A DNA stretch of 45,975 nucleotides from Gammaproteobacteria bacterium (GTDB lineage Bacteria; Pseudomonadota; Gammaproteobacteria; Steroidobacterales; Steroidobacteraceae): NCBI GenBank assembly GCA_028293745.1, contig JAQGOF010000059.1:1-45975 (forward strand), read 5' to 3'. The notes below the pieces were generated by a model, which saw nothing but the letters and a program-made list of their open reading frames with translations, was not told where the DNA came from and made no database searches. A program made the position numbers and the translations under genes. This document shows positions 24,037 through 33,039 of the stretch, piece after piece; the first letter of the stretch is position 1; the number at the start of each line of letters is the position of its first letter.

Positions 24037-25788
24037 TCACATCGCCGAAGCCGCCAGTGAAACGTCCGCCAGCTTCCACGCCTTCGCGAACCGCGCATCT
24101 ATGGGCGCCGCTTCGCCCGGCTTGCCTGCGGCCCGCAGCGCCTGGGCAAGCCCAAACAGCGCCCACCCATTCTCAGGATTACGGCGCAGGTCTTCACGAT
24201 ACACAGCCTCAGCCTGCGCTCCGCGCCCGACCTTGAGCAGCTCAGCGCCCAGCAGGTGACGAACCGGGAAAAACCAGTCAGCAGGCTCGTCGTAATTCAG
24301 TTGGTCTTCCTGTGCAACAGCCTCAGTCAGTGTCTTGATGGCACCCTCACGATCGTTCTCGGCGACTTCAACACGTGATTGCGCAATTTTGAAAGCCAAC
24401 GCGAGCACATCGTGCGCAGAATTCAATCCTGCGCCCGCATCGGGGGCGAGTGACGCTCGCAGCTTGTCGAGCTCATCGAGCGACTGACGAGCTTCAGCAA
24501 CCCGATTGTTCGCCGCCAGCGCCGCCACCCGGGCAAACAGGTAACCTCCGGTGAGTGCTTGCAGAGCCCGATTCGGCCGCGACTCGGCGAGGATCTCATT
24601 CCACATCCCGAACCGCACCATGGCGAGCAAGGGCTCCGCCCCGTACCAGTCCAACCCCGGCATGGCAAGCATGGCTTCCTCCGGGAATACAGCACGCATC
24701 TGTTTCATGGCCTCCAGCGTCTCAGCCTTCCGTCCTTCCATGGCGGTGGAGTAGCCGAGGAACTGAAAGTTATGTGCAACATACATCGGATAGTAATCGA
24801 GCGGTTGGCTACGGCCGAGATAGACTTTGTCGGCCACTGAGGCCTTGCGGTTGGCCTCGGCTGCATCTTCATAACGGCCGACTCGCTGCAGGATATGCGC
24901 TGGCATGTGCACGAGATGCCCTGCGCCTGGCATGACTCCCCTCAAACGCCCCGCCGAAGGAAGAGCCTTCTCAGGGTGCGGTGAGGCTTCCACCGCATGG
25001 ACGTAGTAGTGGTTTGCACCCGGATGTGACGGATCCCGGACGAGCACTGATTCGAGAGTAGCGACGATGGTCTGCGTGCCCGGAGCGGGTGTGCCATCAC
25101 GTGACCAGAGTTTCCACGCGTTGACGTTCATCATCGACTCCGCATACATGGTCTGAATATCGGAGTCGTTTGGAAACCGCGCAGCCACGGCGCGCATTTC
25201 ACCCGCATAAGCCTCGAGCACCGGATCCAGGTTGGAAGGATCCAGCGCCGTGGGTCGCGGATAACGGGCCTTCAGGGCCTTGATCAGCGCCTGCTCCGGC
25301 GGGCTTGCCTCGTCCAGCAGTCCCAACGCGCGCTGCAGACTTTCGAATGCAACCTTGGCGCGGGGCTCTGCCATCATTGGCATGTTGTAGTTGGGTCCGA
25401 CTGTCAGCGCGACACCCCACAGACACATGGCACACCCGGGATCCAACTGGGCCGCCCTCGCGAATGAGCGGGAGGACTCGTCGTGGTTGAACGCCCACAT
25501 CAGGCGCATACCCTGATCAAAGTACTGCTGTGCTTCCGCGGACGATGTGCTGATCTTTCGATGAAACGAGCCCAAGCCGTCGAACAACTGCGCTCCCCGC
25601 GCCCAATCGTCAAGGCTGGTGGGCACCTGCGGCATCGCGCCCATGGGAGGCGCGGAAGCGGCCGTTGCTGGCCGCGTGGCGGCAGCCGATGAGCTTGAAG
25701 GATTGGGGGTTGGCCCCTGCGGACCCGGTGCCCGTGAGCATGCAGCCATGGTCAGCACGATGAAGATCAGTTGTGGTGTTCGGGCCAT
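24037..25788 (-). CDS. TPR-containing lipoprotein
   Basis: 583 residues from ATG 25788 (GAGGGG upstream). A lipoprotein signal peptide, LIFIVLTMAAC, gives Cys17 as the lipidated residue. A Pro/Ser/Ala-rich linker to residue 55 follows, then TPR-like helical repeats: EAQQYFDQGMRLMWAFNHDE, CAMCLWGVALTVGPNYNMPM, HYYVHAVEASPHPEKALPSA, and YVAHNFQFLGYSTAMEGRKA. It ends with TPR units such as YREDLRRNPENGWALFGLAQ, then ALRAAGK. The CAMC at the first repeat could be a disulphide or metal site. Function unknown; likely a periplasm-facing scaffold. It is convergent with the DUF4142 gene. Confidence 0.75.
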   Translation of the reverse strand: MARTPQLIFIVLTMAACSRAPGPQGPTPNPSSSSAAATRPATAASAPPMGAMPQVPTSLDDWARGAQLFDGLGSFHRKISTSSAEAQQYFDQGMRLMWAFNHDESSRSFARAAQLDPGCAMCLWGVALTVGPNYNMPMMAEPRAKVAFESLQRALGLLDEASPPEQALIKALKARYPRPTALDPSNLDPVLEAYAGEMRAVAARFPNDSDIQTMYAESMMNVNAWKLWSRDGTPAPGTQTIVATLESVLVRDPSHPGANHYYVHAVEASPHPEKALPSAGRLRGVMPGAGHLVHMPAHILQRVGRYEDAAEANRKASVADKVYLGRSQPLDYYPMYVAHNFQFLGYSTAMEGRKAETLEAMKQMRAVFPEEAMLAMPGLDWYGAEPLLAMVRFGMWNEILAESRPNRALQALTGGYLFARVAALAANNRVAEARQSLDELDKLRASLAPDAGAGLNSAHDVLALAFKIAQSRVEVAENDREGAIKTLTEAVAQEDQLNYDEPADWFFPVRHLLGAELLKVGRGAQAEAVYREDLRRNPENGWALFGLAQALRAAGKPGEAAPIDARFAKAWKLADVSLAASAM

Positions 25789-26082
25789 ATTCCCCTCATT
25801 GGCGACCGCCGCGTGGATACGCAGGATCCCGGTCACTGTGGTTTTTGAGAGTGTCGCTCTCCAAAAGATTAAATGTGTGCAACGGTTCAGCTTCTGCTTC
25901 CACGTTGTATGATTACAATCAGACAGGATTTCGAAAGCTTTCTTAAAGAAACATTCGATGAATTGTAATTGGCTCCAGGGTGGAAGCCACCTGAGGGACG
26001 CAAGGATGCCTATAGCCTTGCCTCACCGCACTCTTGTATTGCCGTCCATTGGGCCCTCCATCGGGCCATCCAGGCGCACTTG

Positions 26083-27945
26083 ATGCGACACAGGGGGGCC
26101 GACGAGTCCACCCGCTGGTGGGTGGCGTTCACGTTCGCGATTCCCGTTATCTACGGAGTCATTCTGACGCTGTTCGCACACCGCGTCGGAACCGCCGACT
26201 ACGATCAATTCCTCGTCTTTCACGAATTGCAGTATTGGAACGCCACTCTCTTCGGGCTTGCCAAGCAGTGGGCGCCCGTCATGTGCGCCGGAATGTCATT
26301 GGCCGGCGAGCCGCAAGTGCCTTTCGCGTCGTTGACCATGTTGTTGAGCTACATGCTGGGTCCACTGACCGGTATTGTCGCAGGAACCCTCTTGTACCTG
26401 GTGATCGGCTGGCTTGGGGCTTATCTGTATGCGGGCCTCTGGTTGCCAGCGCAGCGGCCACGGCTGCTGGCAGCCTCGCTGTTCATCGGAAACGGCTTCT
26501 TCATTTGCCGGATTGCCCACGGCCACCTGGACTTCATACCCTTTCTTGCCTTGCCGCTGGCGCTTTGGGTCATTCACAAGGTTTCCGACCGGACGGATAC
26601 GGCGCTCACGGTTCCCAACCGCATGCTCGCCGTCCTGCTGCTGGGTTGTCTGTTTGCTGCAGCAATCGATGGCTCGCCGGTAGCGATCGTGCACTGGGCG
26701 TTTTGGATCGGCGTTTACTCCGCGTCCCTCGCCTGGGTGCGCCGATCTGCCCTGCCGTTGCTCACATTCGCGAGCGCCTGCGTGCCGGCCAGTGTCCTCG
26801 ATGCCGGATACCTGTGGCCCATGTTGAGCGCCCAAGCCGATTTTCCACGGCGGACTGCCGATAGCTTCACGGGACCTTGGTCGCTACCGTGGTTCATGCT
26901 GATTCCCATGCGCGGCAAACTGTTGCCAGCCAACGGCACAGGCATCGAGCTCAGCGTCTTCATCGGGCCGTTTCTCGCGTTTCTGATCTGGCGTTACCGA
27001 CACACACTGCGCGAACGGCTGCCGCGCGAAATGGCAGTACCGCTGCTGGTGGTCAGTGTGATTTCGATATGGCTCGGTATGGGCAGCCTGCGGGCAGCTC
27101 ATTTTCCAGTCTGGCTCAGCCCATTCGACTGGCTGCGGCCGTTACCCGGCTTCCGCTCCATGGGCGTCACCGGCCGATTCTGGGGTTTTCTAGCGTTGCC
27201 GCTGAGCCTGCTCGCCGCTGCAGCACTTTGGCGCTACCTGCACGCTGAGCCGCGCTCACGAAACAGGACACTGCTGTTAGGTGGTGCGCTACTGACACAA
27301 CTCGTATTCCAGGGTGAGTCCTTGGTATCGGCGTGGTGGCCGTCCCGGGCACATGAGCAAGTGCCACTGGAAGGGCTCTATAGTGGGAAGCTGCAGCCGG
27401 TTGAAATGGTGATGATCCCAACCACACTCTCCAATCCGCATCTGCAGGGAGAGTTCGTCACACCAGTCCGGGGTGTCGTCAACTGCTACGACATGGACGA
27501 CTTTACGCGCGCGCCAGTGCACCCCGGCACAACTCTGATCAGGAACATTGAAGTTGCAGGAAGCCAGGCGCTGCGTCCCCCTGCGCTCCAGGCCGGGTTT
27601 GTCACATGGAACCGGATACGCATCGAAGCCCCGGCGCTGGCTGCTGCAGCTTCCGGCAACGCCGCCGACCCCTTGTTCCATATAACGCTGAATCAGGCAT
27701 ATCACACGGGATGGAGCTCGCCGGCCTGCGAGCTTACGCGCGGCGAACAGGGGAATCTCGTTGCCAACTGCCCCAAGCACACCCTGCAGGCAGCACCCGT
27801 CGATTTAGTGTTTTTCGACGCGGTCAGCGACCTGGGCATGCGCGTGTCGCTGCGCGCCGTTCCCGTAATTGCCGGTGCGATGCTGGCGCTCGGCCTGATG
27901 GGCGTGATTCCGAGGCGGCGCGCTGTCGCGAGCCCCGCTGCGTAA
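26083..27945 (+). CDS. Polytopic inner-membrane protein (GT-C-like)
   Basis: About 620 residues from ATG 26083; an earlier in-frame TTG at 25969 has no ribosome site. The first 430 residues contain about eleven hydrophobic segments, including FTFAIPVIYGVILTLFA, GIVAGTLLYLVIGWLGAYLY and VFIGPFLAFLIW. The C-terminal roughly 200 residues form a soluble domain with a last membrane segment (VIAGAMLALGLMGVIP). Topology resembles GT-C glycosyltransferases, with an acidic motif early (GTADYDQFLVFHELQYWNAT). No family can be named with confidence, and no glycan genes are adjacent. Confidence 0.6.
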   Translation: MRHRGADESTRWWVAFTFAIPVIYGVILTLFAHRVGTADYDQFLVFHELQYWNATLFGLAKQWAPVMCAGMSLAGEPQVPFASLTMLLSYMLGPLTGIVAGTLLYLVIGWLGAYLYAGLWLPAQRPRLLAASLFIGNGFFICRIAHGHLDFIPFLALPLALWVIHKVSDRTDTALTVPNRMLAVLLLGCLFAAAIDGSPVAIVHWAFWIGVYSASLAWVRRSALPLLTFASACVPASVLDAGYLWPMLSAQADFPRRTADSFTGPWSLPWFMLIPMRGKLLPANGTGIELSVFIGPFLAFLIWRYRHTLRERLPREMAVPLLVVSVISIWLGMGSLRAAHFPVWLSPFDWLRPLPGFRSMGVTGRFWGFLALPLSLLAAAALWRYLHAEPRSRNRTLLLGGALLTQLVFQGESLVSAWWPSRAHEQVPLEGLYSGKLQPVEMVMIPTTLSNPHLQGEFVTPVRGVVNCYDMDDFTRAPVHPGTTLIRNIEVAGSQALRPPALQAGFVTWNRIRIEAPALAAAASGNAADPLFHITLNQAYHTGWSSPACELTRGEQGNLVANCPKHTLQAAPVDLVFFDAVSDLGMRVSLRAVPVIAGAMLALGLMGVIPRRRAVASPAA

Positions 27946-27954
27946 GTAACGCGA

Positions 27955-27994
27955 GCGGGTCGGGCTTGGCGCTCCAGCCGCCAGCCCGGCCCGC
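27955..27994. terminator. GC-rich hairpin between convergent genes
   Basis: GCGGGTCGGGCT (27955) pairs with AGCCCGGCCCGC (27983) over 12 positions with one G-T pair. It lies between the membrane-protein and porin genes, so it could terminate both transcripts. T-runs are absent. Confidence 0.5.
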
Positions 27995-28003
27995 CCCGTG
28001 CTA

Positions 28004-29794
28004 TCAGAACTTGTAATTCAGGCCCGTTGAGAATCCCTGGATGCGGCAGCCGCCCCATGTCGTGGGACCCGCGCCACTGTAGTCAACGAATACAGTGTTA
28101 GTCCCGTCGTGGCAGTCCGTCGTAAGCCCTCTGCCGCCGGCGCCCAGATCGTAGTGCGCATTGCCGTGATTGATGGTCAGGGCCGTGTCGAAATACCAGG
28201 TCAGCTGCTTGTCGAACTTGTGCCGCCACGCAATCGTGTACATATCGGCCGTATTGCGCGGAGCCAGCGGATTGAAGTTATGCTCTCCGCCCGGGTCCCC
28301 AGGCGTAGCGCCCGCGTGTCCGTACCCGATGCTGATATTGTCCCGGGAACCGAACAGGTCCTGCGAAGCCGCGAACCACCAGCCGGTGCGCTGCCGCTCG
28401 TTCTGGAATTGAAGTGCCGCAGGTAAGTTGCGTCGCAGCGATTCCCAGATGGCGCTGACTGACAATCCGATGGGCAGCGTATATTTGGCTCCGATCTTGT
28501 ACGCCGTCTCGTCGCCGATATCTGTGAGGTACCCGGGCGTGGCGGCCGCGAGGTAACCCGGGAATTCCGCCCCGTACGCGTTGTAAGTGTTGAAATCCAG
28601 CAGCGAGCTGTTGGTCGAAAGCAGGTAGCCGTAGATGGGATGGTTCGATCCAATGCCATCGCTGTTGCGATTCACCGCCCGGTGCTCCTCCCACGCCGCT
28701 GTCGCGTACAAGCCCCCGACCTCCATCTTGAAGTCGACACTGTAGGCATCGCTGAACCCGCCATCGTCGCAGTTGAGCGGAAGGTTGCCACTGCCCGGCT
28801 GATTGCCGCCGCTACAATCCGGCGAGCCTGCCGACTGGATGACATTGTCGTGGGTGCGATTCTGGCCCGGTGACCACAGAACATCGAAGCTGAAGATGTT
28901 GTTGAACAACTTCGGTGATTCGTACCAGATCGAGTGATCCAGGCGGGTCATGAACTCGACCCGGTTGTCGCCGCCCGAGTTGCCCATGATGACGGCGTAG
29001 TCGCCGAGCATGCCGGAGAACGGATTCAGCGCGTCAGTAGATTTCTTATATGGAGTGTACGTGGTGCCGATTTTCAACTTGCCCCAGCTGTTGCCCTGCA
29101 GGCCGACGAACGTATCGCCCAGGCCGATTGCGCCGGTGACGACATTGGACTGTTGCACGTAAGAGGTCCGCAGGCCGGGCGATGATGTCAGCGCCAGGGA
29201 AGTTTCGATCTGAACGATGAAATCGGTCTGGCTGTTGCCGATCTGGTGTGTATTTCGGTAGCCGATCTGTGATTTGTTCGTGGAGAACGCCGGCATGTAC
29301 CCCACGCGTCCGACGGGCCCACTCTTGGCCGGTCCCTGCACGTACCCCGAATTGGGGTTGGCGGGGTCTGCCAAACTGTATTCGTACGCCGGCAGGCCCT
29401 TGATGCCCTTGGTCGTATCATCGAACGAGACGTCCAGCGTTCCATAGAAGCCCTTGAGGAACTTCTCGAACAGGGGCTCTTTGGAGGTCTCTTTCGCAGT
29501 CTTTGGAGTCGGGGTCGGCATTCCATCCTTGGTGGCTGGCGCGGTAGCGACCGACGGTGCAGTCGTCACGGGCGGTTTCGCGGGCGCGCTGGACTCCGGT
29601 GCGGCCTGTTGCTCGTGCCGCAGCGCCTGCACTTCCTTCTTGAGATCTTCCATCTGCTGCTGCATGAGACGCATCTGTTCCTTCAGAGCTTTCTCCGACT
29701 CTTCGCTCGCCATGCCGCGACCCGGAAAGGCTGCAAGCACCAGCGCGCAGGCAAAAATTGCGGGCACGAGCCCATACGCTCTTCCACTAGTCAT
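28004..29794 (-). CDS. Outer-membrane porin with N-terminal coiled coil
   Basis: 596 residues from ATG 29794 with GGGGA nearby; the longer frame to 30058 lacks a signal peptide. The signal peptide is PAIFACALVLAAFPGRGMA. Residues 31-60 (SEKALKEQMRLMQQQMEDLK-KEVQAL) form a coiled coil, followed by a Pro/Ala/Thr linker. The rest is a beta-barrel with alternating hydrophobic strands (FYGTLDVSFDD, DFIVQIETSLAL, GKLKIGTTYTPY, DRQ-like turns) ending in ...GLNYKF with the terminal aromatic Phe needed for outer-membrane insertion. A coiled coil plus linker suggests a trimeric porin that reaches into the periplasm. Substrate unknown. Confidence 0.82.
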   Translation of the reverse strand: MTSGRAYGLVPAIFACALVLAAFPGRGMASEESEKALKEQMRLMQQQMEDLKKEVQALRHEQQAAPESSAPAKPPVTTAPSVATAPATKDGMPTPTPKTAKETSKEPLFEKFLKGFYGTLDVSFDDTTKGIKGLPAYEYSLADPANPNSGYVQGPAKSGPVGRVGYMPAFSTNKSQIGYRNTHQIGNSQTDFIVQIETSLALTSSPGLRTSYVQQSNVVTGAIGLGDTFVGLQGNSWGKLKIGTTYTPYKKSTDALNPFSGMLGDYAVIMGNSGGDNRVEFMTRLDHSIWYESPKLFNNIFSFDVLWSPGQNRTHDNVIQSAGSPDCSGGNQPGSGNLPLNCDDGGFSDAYSVDFKMEVGGLYATAAWEEHRAVNRNSDGIGSNHPIYGYLLSTNSSLLDFNTYNAYGAEFPGYLAAATPGYLTDIGDETAYKIGAKYTLPIGLSVSAIWESLRRNLPAALQFQNERQRTGWWFAASQDLFGSRDNISIGYGHAGATPGDPGGEHNFNPLAPRNTADMYTIAWRHKFDKQLTWYFDTALTINHGNAHYDLGAGGRGLTTDCHDGTNTVFVDYSGAGPTTWGGCRIQGFSTGLNYKF

Positions 29795-30439
29795 GTTGTT
29801 CCCCTGGGTTGCTATTGAGTGGCGATGCCGGACAGCCATGCCGCAATCCCGGTCACGGGACCGGCTGCCGCGTTTCACTGCAGAGTTCTCTTGTTTGCGG
29901 AAGCTGACAGGCGCGGCAAGGCGGGCAACGCGCCGTGATCTGCCGTATGGATTCGCACCGCAGCCGCGAATATCGGGCTGGGCTTTGCGAGATAGAGTCT
30001 TCTTGACCGGCAAGCAGCGCCGCCATGGCACATCGGACCCCCTCCGATTACACGCCAAAAACCGCTCAACTAATGCTCACGTGCTCCGTGGTATATCATA
30101 TATGCCCAATCCATCGGCGCGTCAACTTAAGATGATGCTTTACTTCGTAGAGCAAACTTGAGGGAACGGCGGTCCAGGGCGAGCGGCAAGGCTGCCGGTG
30201 GCGCTGCCAACATATTGATTGCCCGTGATATGCAACTTCCCGTCGCAGGAAGGCTCAGGGTGGTCGAGAGCCGTCCCGAAGTCCGAATCGGTGTCCTGGC
30301 CGGAAAGCTTGCGCGAACCTTTCAGGTTTGAGAGGCTGAAATGTTATATATGTTCTCGGTGGACCGGCTCTTCCAGGCGGGCCACAACAAACGCTGCCGG
30401 GACCAAGGTTGGGGAGCGGCGACACTGCCGCAAGCCACG
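29795..30439. other. Long intergenic stretch upstream of the porin
   Basis: I found no protein family match in either strand. A frame on the plus strand from about 30158 (LRERRSRASGKAAGGAANIL) ends near 30330, but lacks a recognisable start or homology. An AT-rich stretch at about 30090-30104 (GTATATCATATAT) may hold a porin promoter. Nothing firm can be assigned. Confidence 0.4.
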
Positions 30440-31279
30440 CTACCGGCCGGAGTAGCGCCCATCGCTGCAGCCTATCTCCCCATCCTCCGTGAGTTTGTCC
30501 AGATGCGCGCGCAGCGACAGTGCCGCCATCTCGTGAAGTACTTTCGGTACGTCGTCGTATGCGCGCGGCAGCAGCATCTCGATCGTCGCGGGTTCGCCCG
30601 CTCGTAGCACAGCCTGCCGCACCTTGTCTTCCCGCCGCAGGCGGTGTTGGATGAGACGCTCCACCTCGGTATGCGGGCTCTCTATCAAGTACCCATGCCC
30701 CGGCGCCAACACCCGGATATCCAGTGCGAGCAGGCGGCGGAGCGAGTCCAGATACGCCCGCATGTTGCCGTCCGGCGGCCAGATGACCACCGTGGATCCC
30801 TGCATGATGTGATCTCCGGTGAACAGCATTCGGTTGCTACTCAACAGGAAACATACGTGGTTCGACGCGTGGCCCGGTGTATGTACCGCGCGAAGAGACA
30901 TTCCGTCGCACTGGATCAGGTCATCAGGCGCGAGACTTCTATCCGGGTCCAACCTGCAGTCATGGTCCGTCAGGGGCGCACTCATGACTGCAATCTTCGC
31001 GCCGGTCAGGGCCTTGAGCCTGGCGGCGGCGGGTGCGTGATCAAAATGGGTGTGGGTGCATAGAATCCAGGTGATCCTGCCTGCGCCGGCGTTTGAAATC
31101 GCCTGGACGTGGGATTCATCGTCCGGACCGGGGTCGACAACGATCACCTCCCGGGTTCCAACCAGGTAGGTATTGGTTCCGGCGCCGGTCATCATGCCGG
31201 CGTTGGGTGCAACGATACGGGTTACCTCGCTATCGAGGCGTTGCGGGATGCCGGGCTGCAGATCGGGGGGAGCCGTCAC
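30440..31279 (-). CDS. MBL-fold metallo-hydrolase (LACTB2-like)
   Basis: 279 residues. The metallo-beta-lactamase motif is THTHFDHAPAA with His76, His78, Asp80 and His81. Later ligand regions are HTPGHASNHVCFLL (metal His), FTGDHIMQG (bridging Asp) and LAPGHGYLIES (last His). A C-terminal winged-helix-like tail (LIQHRLRREDKVRQAVLRAG to LRAHLDKL) is characteristic of the LACTB2/glyoxalase-II-related group acting on thioesters, RNA or phosphoesters. It starts with GTG, 42 bp after the TetR gene on the same strand, suggesting an operon with that regulator. Confidence 0.82.
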   Translation of the reverse strand: MTAPPDLQPGIPQRLDSEVTRIVAPNAGMMTGAGTNTYLVGTREVIVVDPGPDDESHVQAISNAGAGRITWILCTHTHFDHAPAAARLKALTGAKIAVMSAPLTDHDCRLDPDRSLAPDDLIQCDGMSLRAVHTPGHASNHVCFLLSSNRMLFTGDHIMQGSTVVIWPPDGNMRAYLDSLRRLLALDIRVLAPGHGYLIESPHTEVERLIQHRLRREDKVRQAVLRAGEPATIEMLLPRAYDDVPKVLHEMAALSLRAHLDKLTEDGEIGCSDGRYSGR

Positions 31280-31321
31280 AATAGGAGATTTTCACGAACT
31301 GGGGGCTGCGCGCCACCATTA

Positions 31322-31903
31322 TCATCGGCTCGGCAGGCGATTGAGATGCGCCTCGACGGCCGCGGTCGTGCGCTCCTCGTCCCCCGTCGCGAGAAGATCG
31401 AGCAAAGCGCCGCGCAGAACGGCCAAAGCGAGCGCCCGCTCGGTAGCACCTGCCCGTGAACGGCGCAGCGAGGCCGGTTGCCGGGCGGCCAGCAGCTCCA
31501 GCCAATCATCTACCGTCTTGCGCGCGAAATCAGCGCAGGGGCCGCTCGGCTCCACGAGCGATTGCGCGTAAGTCTCGAGCCACAGTGCCAACATCCGGCG
31601 GTGTTGCTTGTCAACCAGCCACTGCCAGACGCCTCTGACCACGCTGGCGAAATCCTCCACGGATCCGCTCGGCGGTGTCTGGTTCAGGAATTCCAGCTCC
31701 GCGGTACGGGCACGGGCCAGCAGCGCCTGGACGAGACCCTCCTTCGAGCCAAACAGGAACAACAACACCCTCGGGCTCGATCCAATCGCCTGCGCCAGCG
31801 GGCGCAGCGACAGGCTCGTCAGCCCGTGCTGCAGAACGTAGGCATAGGCGCGTTCGAGCAACTCGACTTGCCGCCCCGAGGCGGCTCGACTTTGAGTCTG
31901 CAT
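31322..31903 (-). CDS. TetR/AcrR-family transcriptional repressor
   Basis: 193 residues. An N-terminal helix-turn-helix (ELLERAYAYVLQHGLTSLSL, then RPLAQAIGSSPRVLLFLFGS-KEGLVQALLA) is typical of TetR proteins, and the rest is a helical ligand-binding and dimer domain. A perfect 26-bp palindrome directly upstream, shared with the divergent GNAT gene, is the likely autoregulatory operator. The MBL hydrolase downstream is probably co-transcribed. The inducer is unknown. Confidence 0.9.
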   Translation of the reverse strand: MQTQSRAASGRQVELLERAYAYVLQHGLTSLSLRPLAQAIGSSPRVLLFLFGSKEGLVQALLARARTAELEFLNQTPPSGSVEDFASVVRGVWQWLVDKQHRRMLALWLETYAQSLVEPSGPCADFARKTVDDWLELLAARQPASLRRSRAGATERALALAVLRGALLDLLATGDEERTTAAVEAHLNRLPSR

Positions 31904-31912
31904 TGCACTACA

Positions 31913-31938
31913 TTGACTGAAACGATCGTTTCAGTCAA
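31913..31938. promoter_or_regulatory. Perfect 26-bp palindrome, TetR operator
   Basis: TTGACTGAAACGA (31913-31925) is followed by its exact reverse complement to 31938; the core GAAACG-ATCG-TTTC is typical of TetR operators. It sits 10 bp from the TetR start and 12 bp from the GNAT start, so binding would block both divergent genes. Confidence 0.85.
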
Positions 31939-31949
31939 AGAGAGATGTA

Positions 31950-32456
31950 ATGGGTGCTCCGCAAGTCCGGATCCGCGCGCTCGGTACCGCTGGCGACCTG
32001 GGATGGGTCGTCATGGCACACGGCGAGATATATGCAACGGAGTTCGGATGGGATACGAGTTTTGAGGCGCTCGTCGCACGGATTGTGGCGGACTACGCGG
32101 CCCAGCACGACCCTGCTCGCGAAGCCGCATGGATCGCAGAGCTCGATGGCCGCCGGGTGGGCTGTGTGTTCTGCGTGGCCGCCGATGCAACCACCGCGCA
32201 ATTGCGAATCCTGCTGGTAGATCCGTCCGCGCGCGGTCACCATGTGGGCGGCCGGCTGGTGGACGAGTGTATTGTCTTCGCGCGCAACGCGGGTTATGAA
32301 AGAATGAGGCTGTGGACGAATCATCCGCTCACCGCAGCCCGCAAGGTCTATCTTGCGCGGGGATTCACGCTCATCTGCGAAGAAGCTCATCAAAGTTTTG
32401 GTGTCGGGTTGATTGGCCAGGTCTACGAGCTCGACCTTCGACCGCCGCAGTCCTAG
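31950..32456 (+). CDS. GNAT-family N-acetyltransferase
   Basis: 168 residues with a GAGAG ribosome site. GNAT core: AAWIAELDGRRVGCVFCVAA, the LRILLVDPSARGHHVGGRLV segment with the acetyl-CoA pyrophosphate loop (R-G-x-x-x-G: RGHHVGG), RNAGYERMRLWTNHPLTAAR, and KVYLARGFTLICEEAHQSFG. It transfers an acetyl group from acetyl-CoA to an amine; the target is unknown. Transcribed divergently from the TetR gene under a shared operator, so probably induced by the TetR ligand. Confidence 0.87.
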   Translation: MGAPQVRIRALGTAGDLGWVVMAHGEIYATEFGWDTSFEALVARIVADYAAQHDPAREAAWIAELDGRRVGCVFCVAADATTAQLRILLVDPSARGHHVGGRLVDECIVFARNAGYERMRLWTNHPLTAARKVYLARGFTLICEEAHQSFGVGLIGQVYELDLRPPQS

Positions 32457-32475
32457 TGCAGTTGGAGAGCAAGCC

Positions 32476-32943
32476 ATGTCGGTGATCATTCTCTCTTTGC
32501 TGATAGGCATCGTCGCAGGCCTGCGCACAATGACCGCTCCAGCTGCGGTCGCGCTCGGCGCGCGTTACGGATCGATCGCCGTTGCTGGCACACCGCTCGA
32601 ATTCATGGGCTACATCTGGACGCCCTGGATCTTATGCGTCCTGGCTGTTGGTGAGCTGATCACAGATCAACTGCCGACGACCCCAAGCCGCAAGGTGCCC
32701 GTGCAATTCGCCGCGCGGATCCTGTCAGGAGCGCTGGCTGGTGCCACATTGGCGGCGCCGCAGGGCTCGCTCGTTGCAGGCCTGATAGCCGGCATCATCG
32801 GCGCGGTAATCGGTACGCTCGGAGGGGCGGCATTTCGCGCGCGGCTGGCGGCGGCTTTCGGCAAGGACCGACCCGCGGCGTTGATCGAAGACGTAGTCGC
32901 GATCGGCGCCGCAGCCCTCATAGTCCTCGCAGGGCACGCATGA
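32476..32943 (+). CDS. DUF4126-family small membrane protein
   Basis: 155 residues from ATG 32476 (GGAGAG upstream; the longer frame overlaps the GNAT gene). Four or so membrane helices: VIILSLLIGIVAGLRTMTAP, YIWTPWILCVLAVGELITDQ-L, GALAGATLAAPQGSLVAGLI and LIEDVVAIGAAALIVLAG. The GLRTMTAPA start and the DQLP-TTPSRK segment fit DUF4126, a family with no known function. It follows the GNAT gene by 19 bp and is probably in the same transcript. Confidence 0.8.
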   Translation: MSVIILSLLIGIVAGLRTMTAPAAVALGARYGSIAVAGTPLEFMGYIWTPWILCVLAVGELITDQLPTTPSRKVPVQFAARILSGALAGATLAAPQGSLVAGLIAGIIGAVIGTLGGAAFRARLAAAFGKDRPAALIEDVVAIGAAALIVLAGHA

Positions 32944-33000
32944 GTGGGCGCCCTCATAGTCGCGCGGCCGTCATAACGTCGAAGTTGTCACCGATGATTC

Positions 33001-33023
33001 CTGCCGCCGCCTCGCGGCGGCAG
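33001..33023. terminator. Hairpin between DUF4126 and TonB-receptor genes
   Basis: CTGCCGCCGC-CTC-GCGGCGGCAG, an exact 10-bp stem with a 3-nt loop between convergent genes, likely a shared terminator. Only a weak pyrimidine run (CCCCCCTC) follows after about 13 nt. Confidence 0.65.
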
Positions 33024-33039
33024 CAGGGATAGTCCCCCC

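Noticed and set aside
30211..30340. Possible riboswitch-like segment (CCGAAGTCCGAA and TTCAGGTTTGAGAGG)
   Set aside because: Does not reproduce the glycine or other riboswitch cores I know, and no suitable downstream gene is on that strand.
30219..30455. 78-codon plus-strand frame in the long gap
   Set aside because: Runs into the MBL gene on the other strand and has no family similarity or ribosome site.
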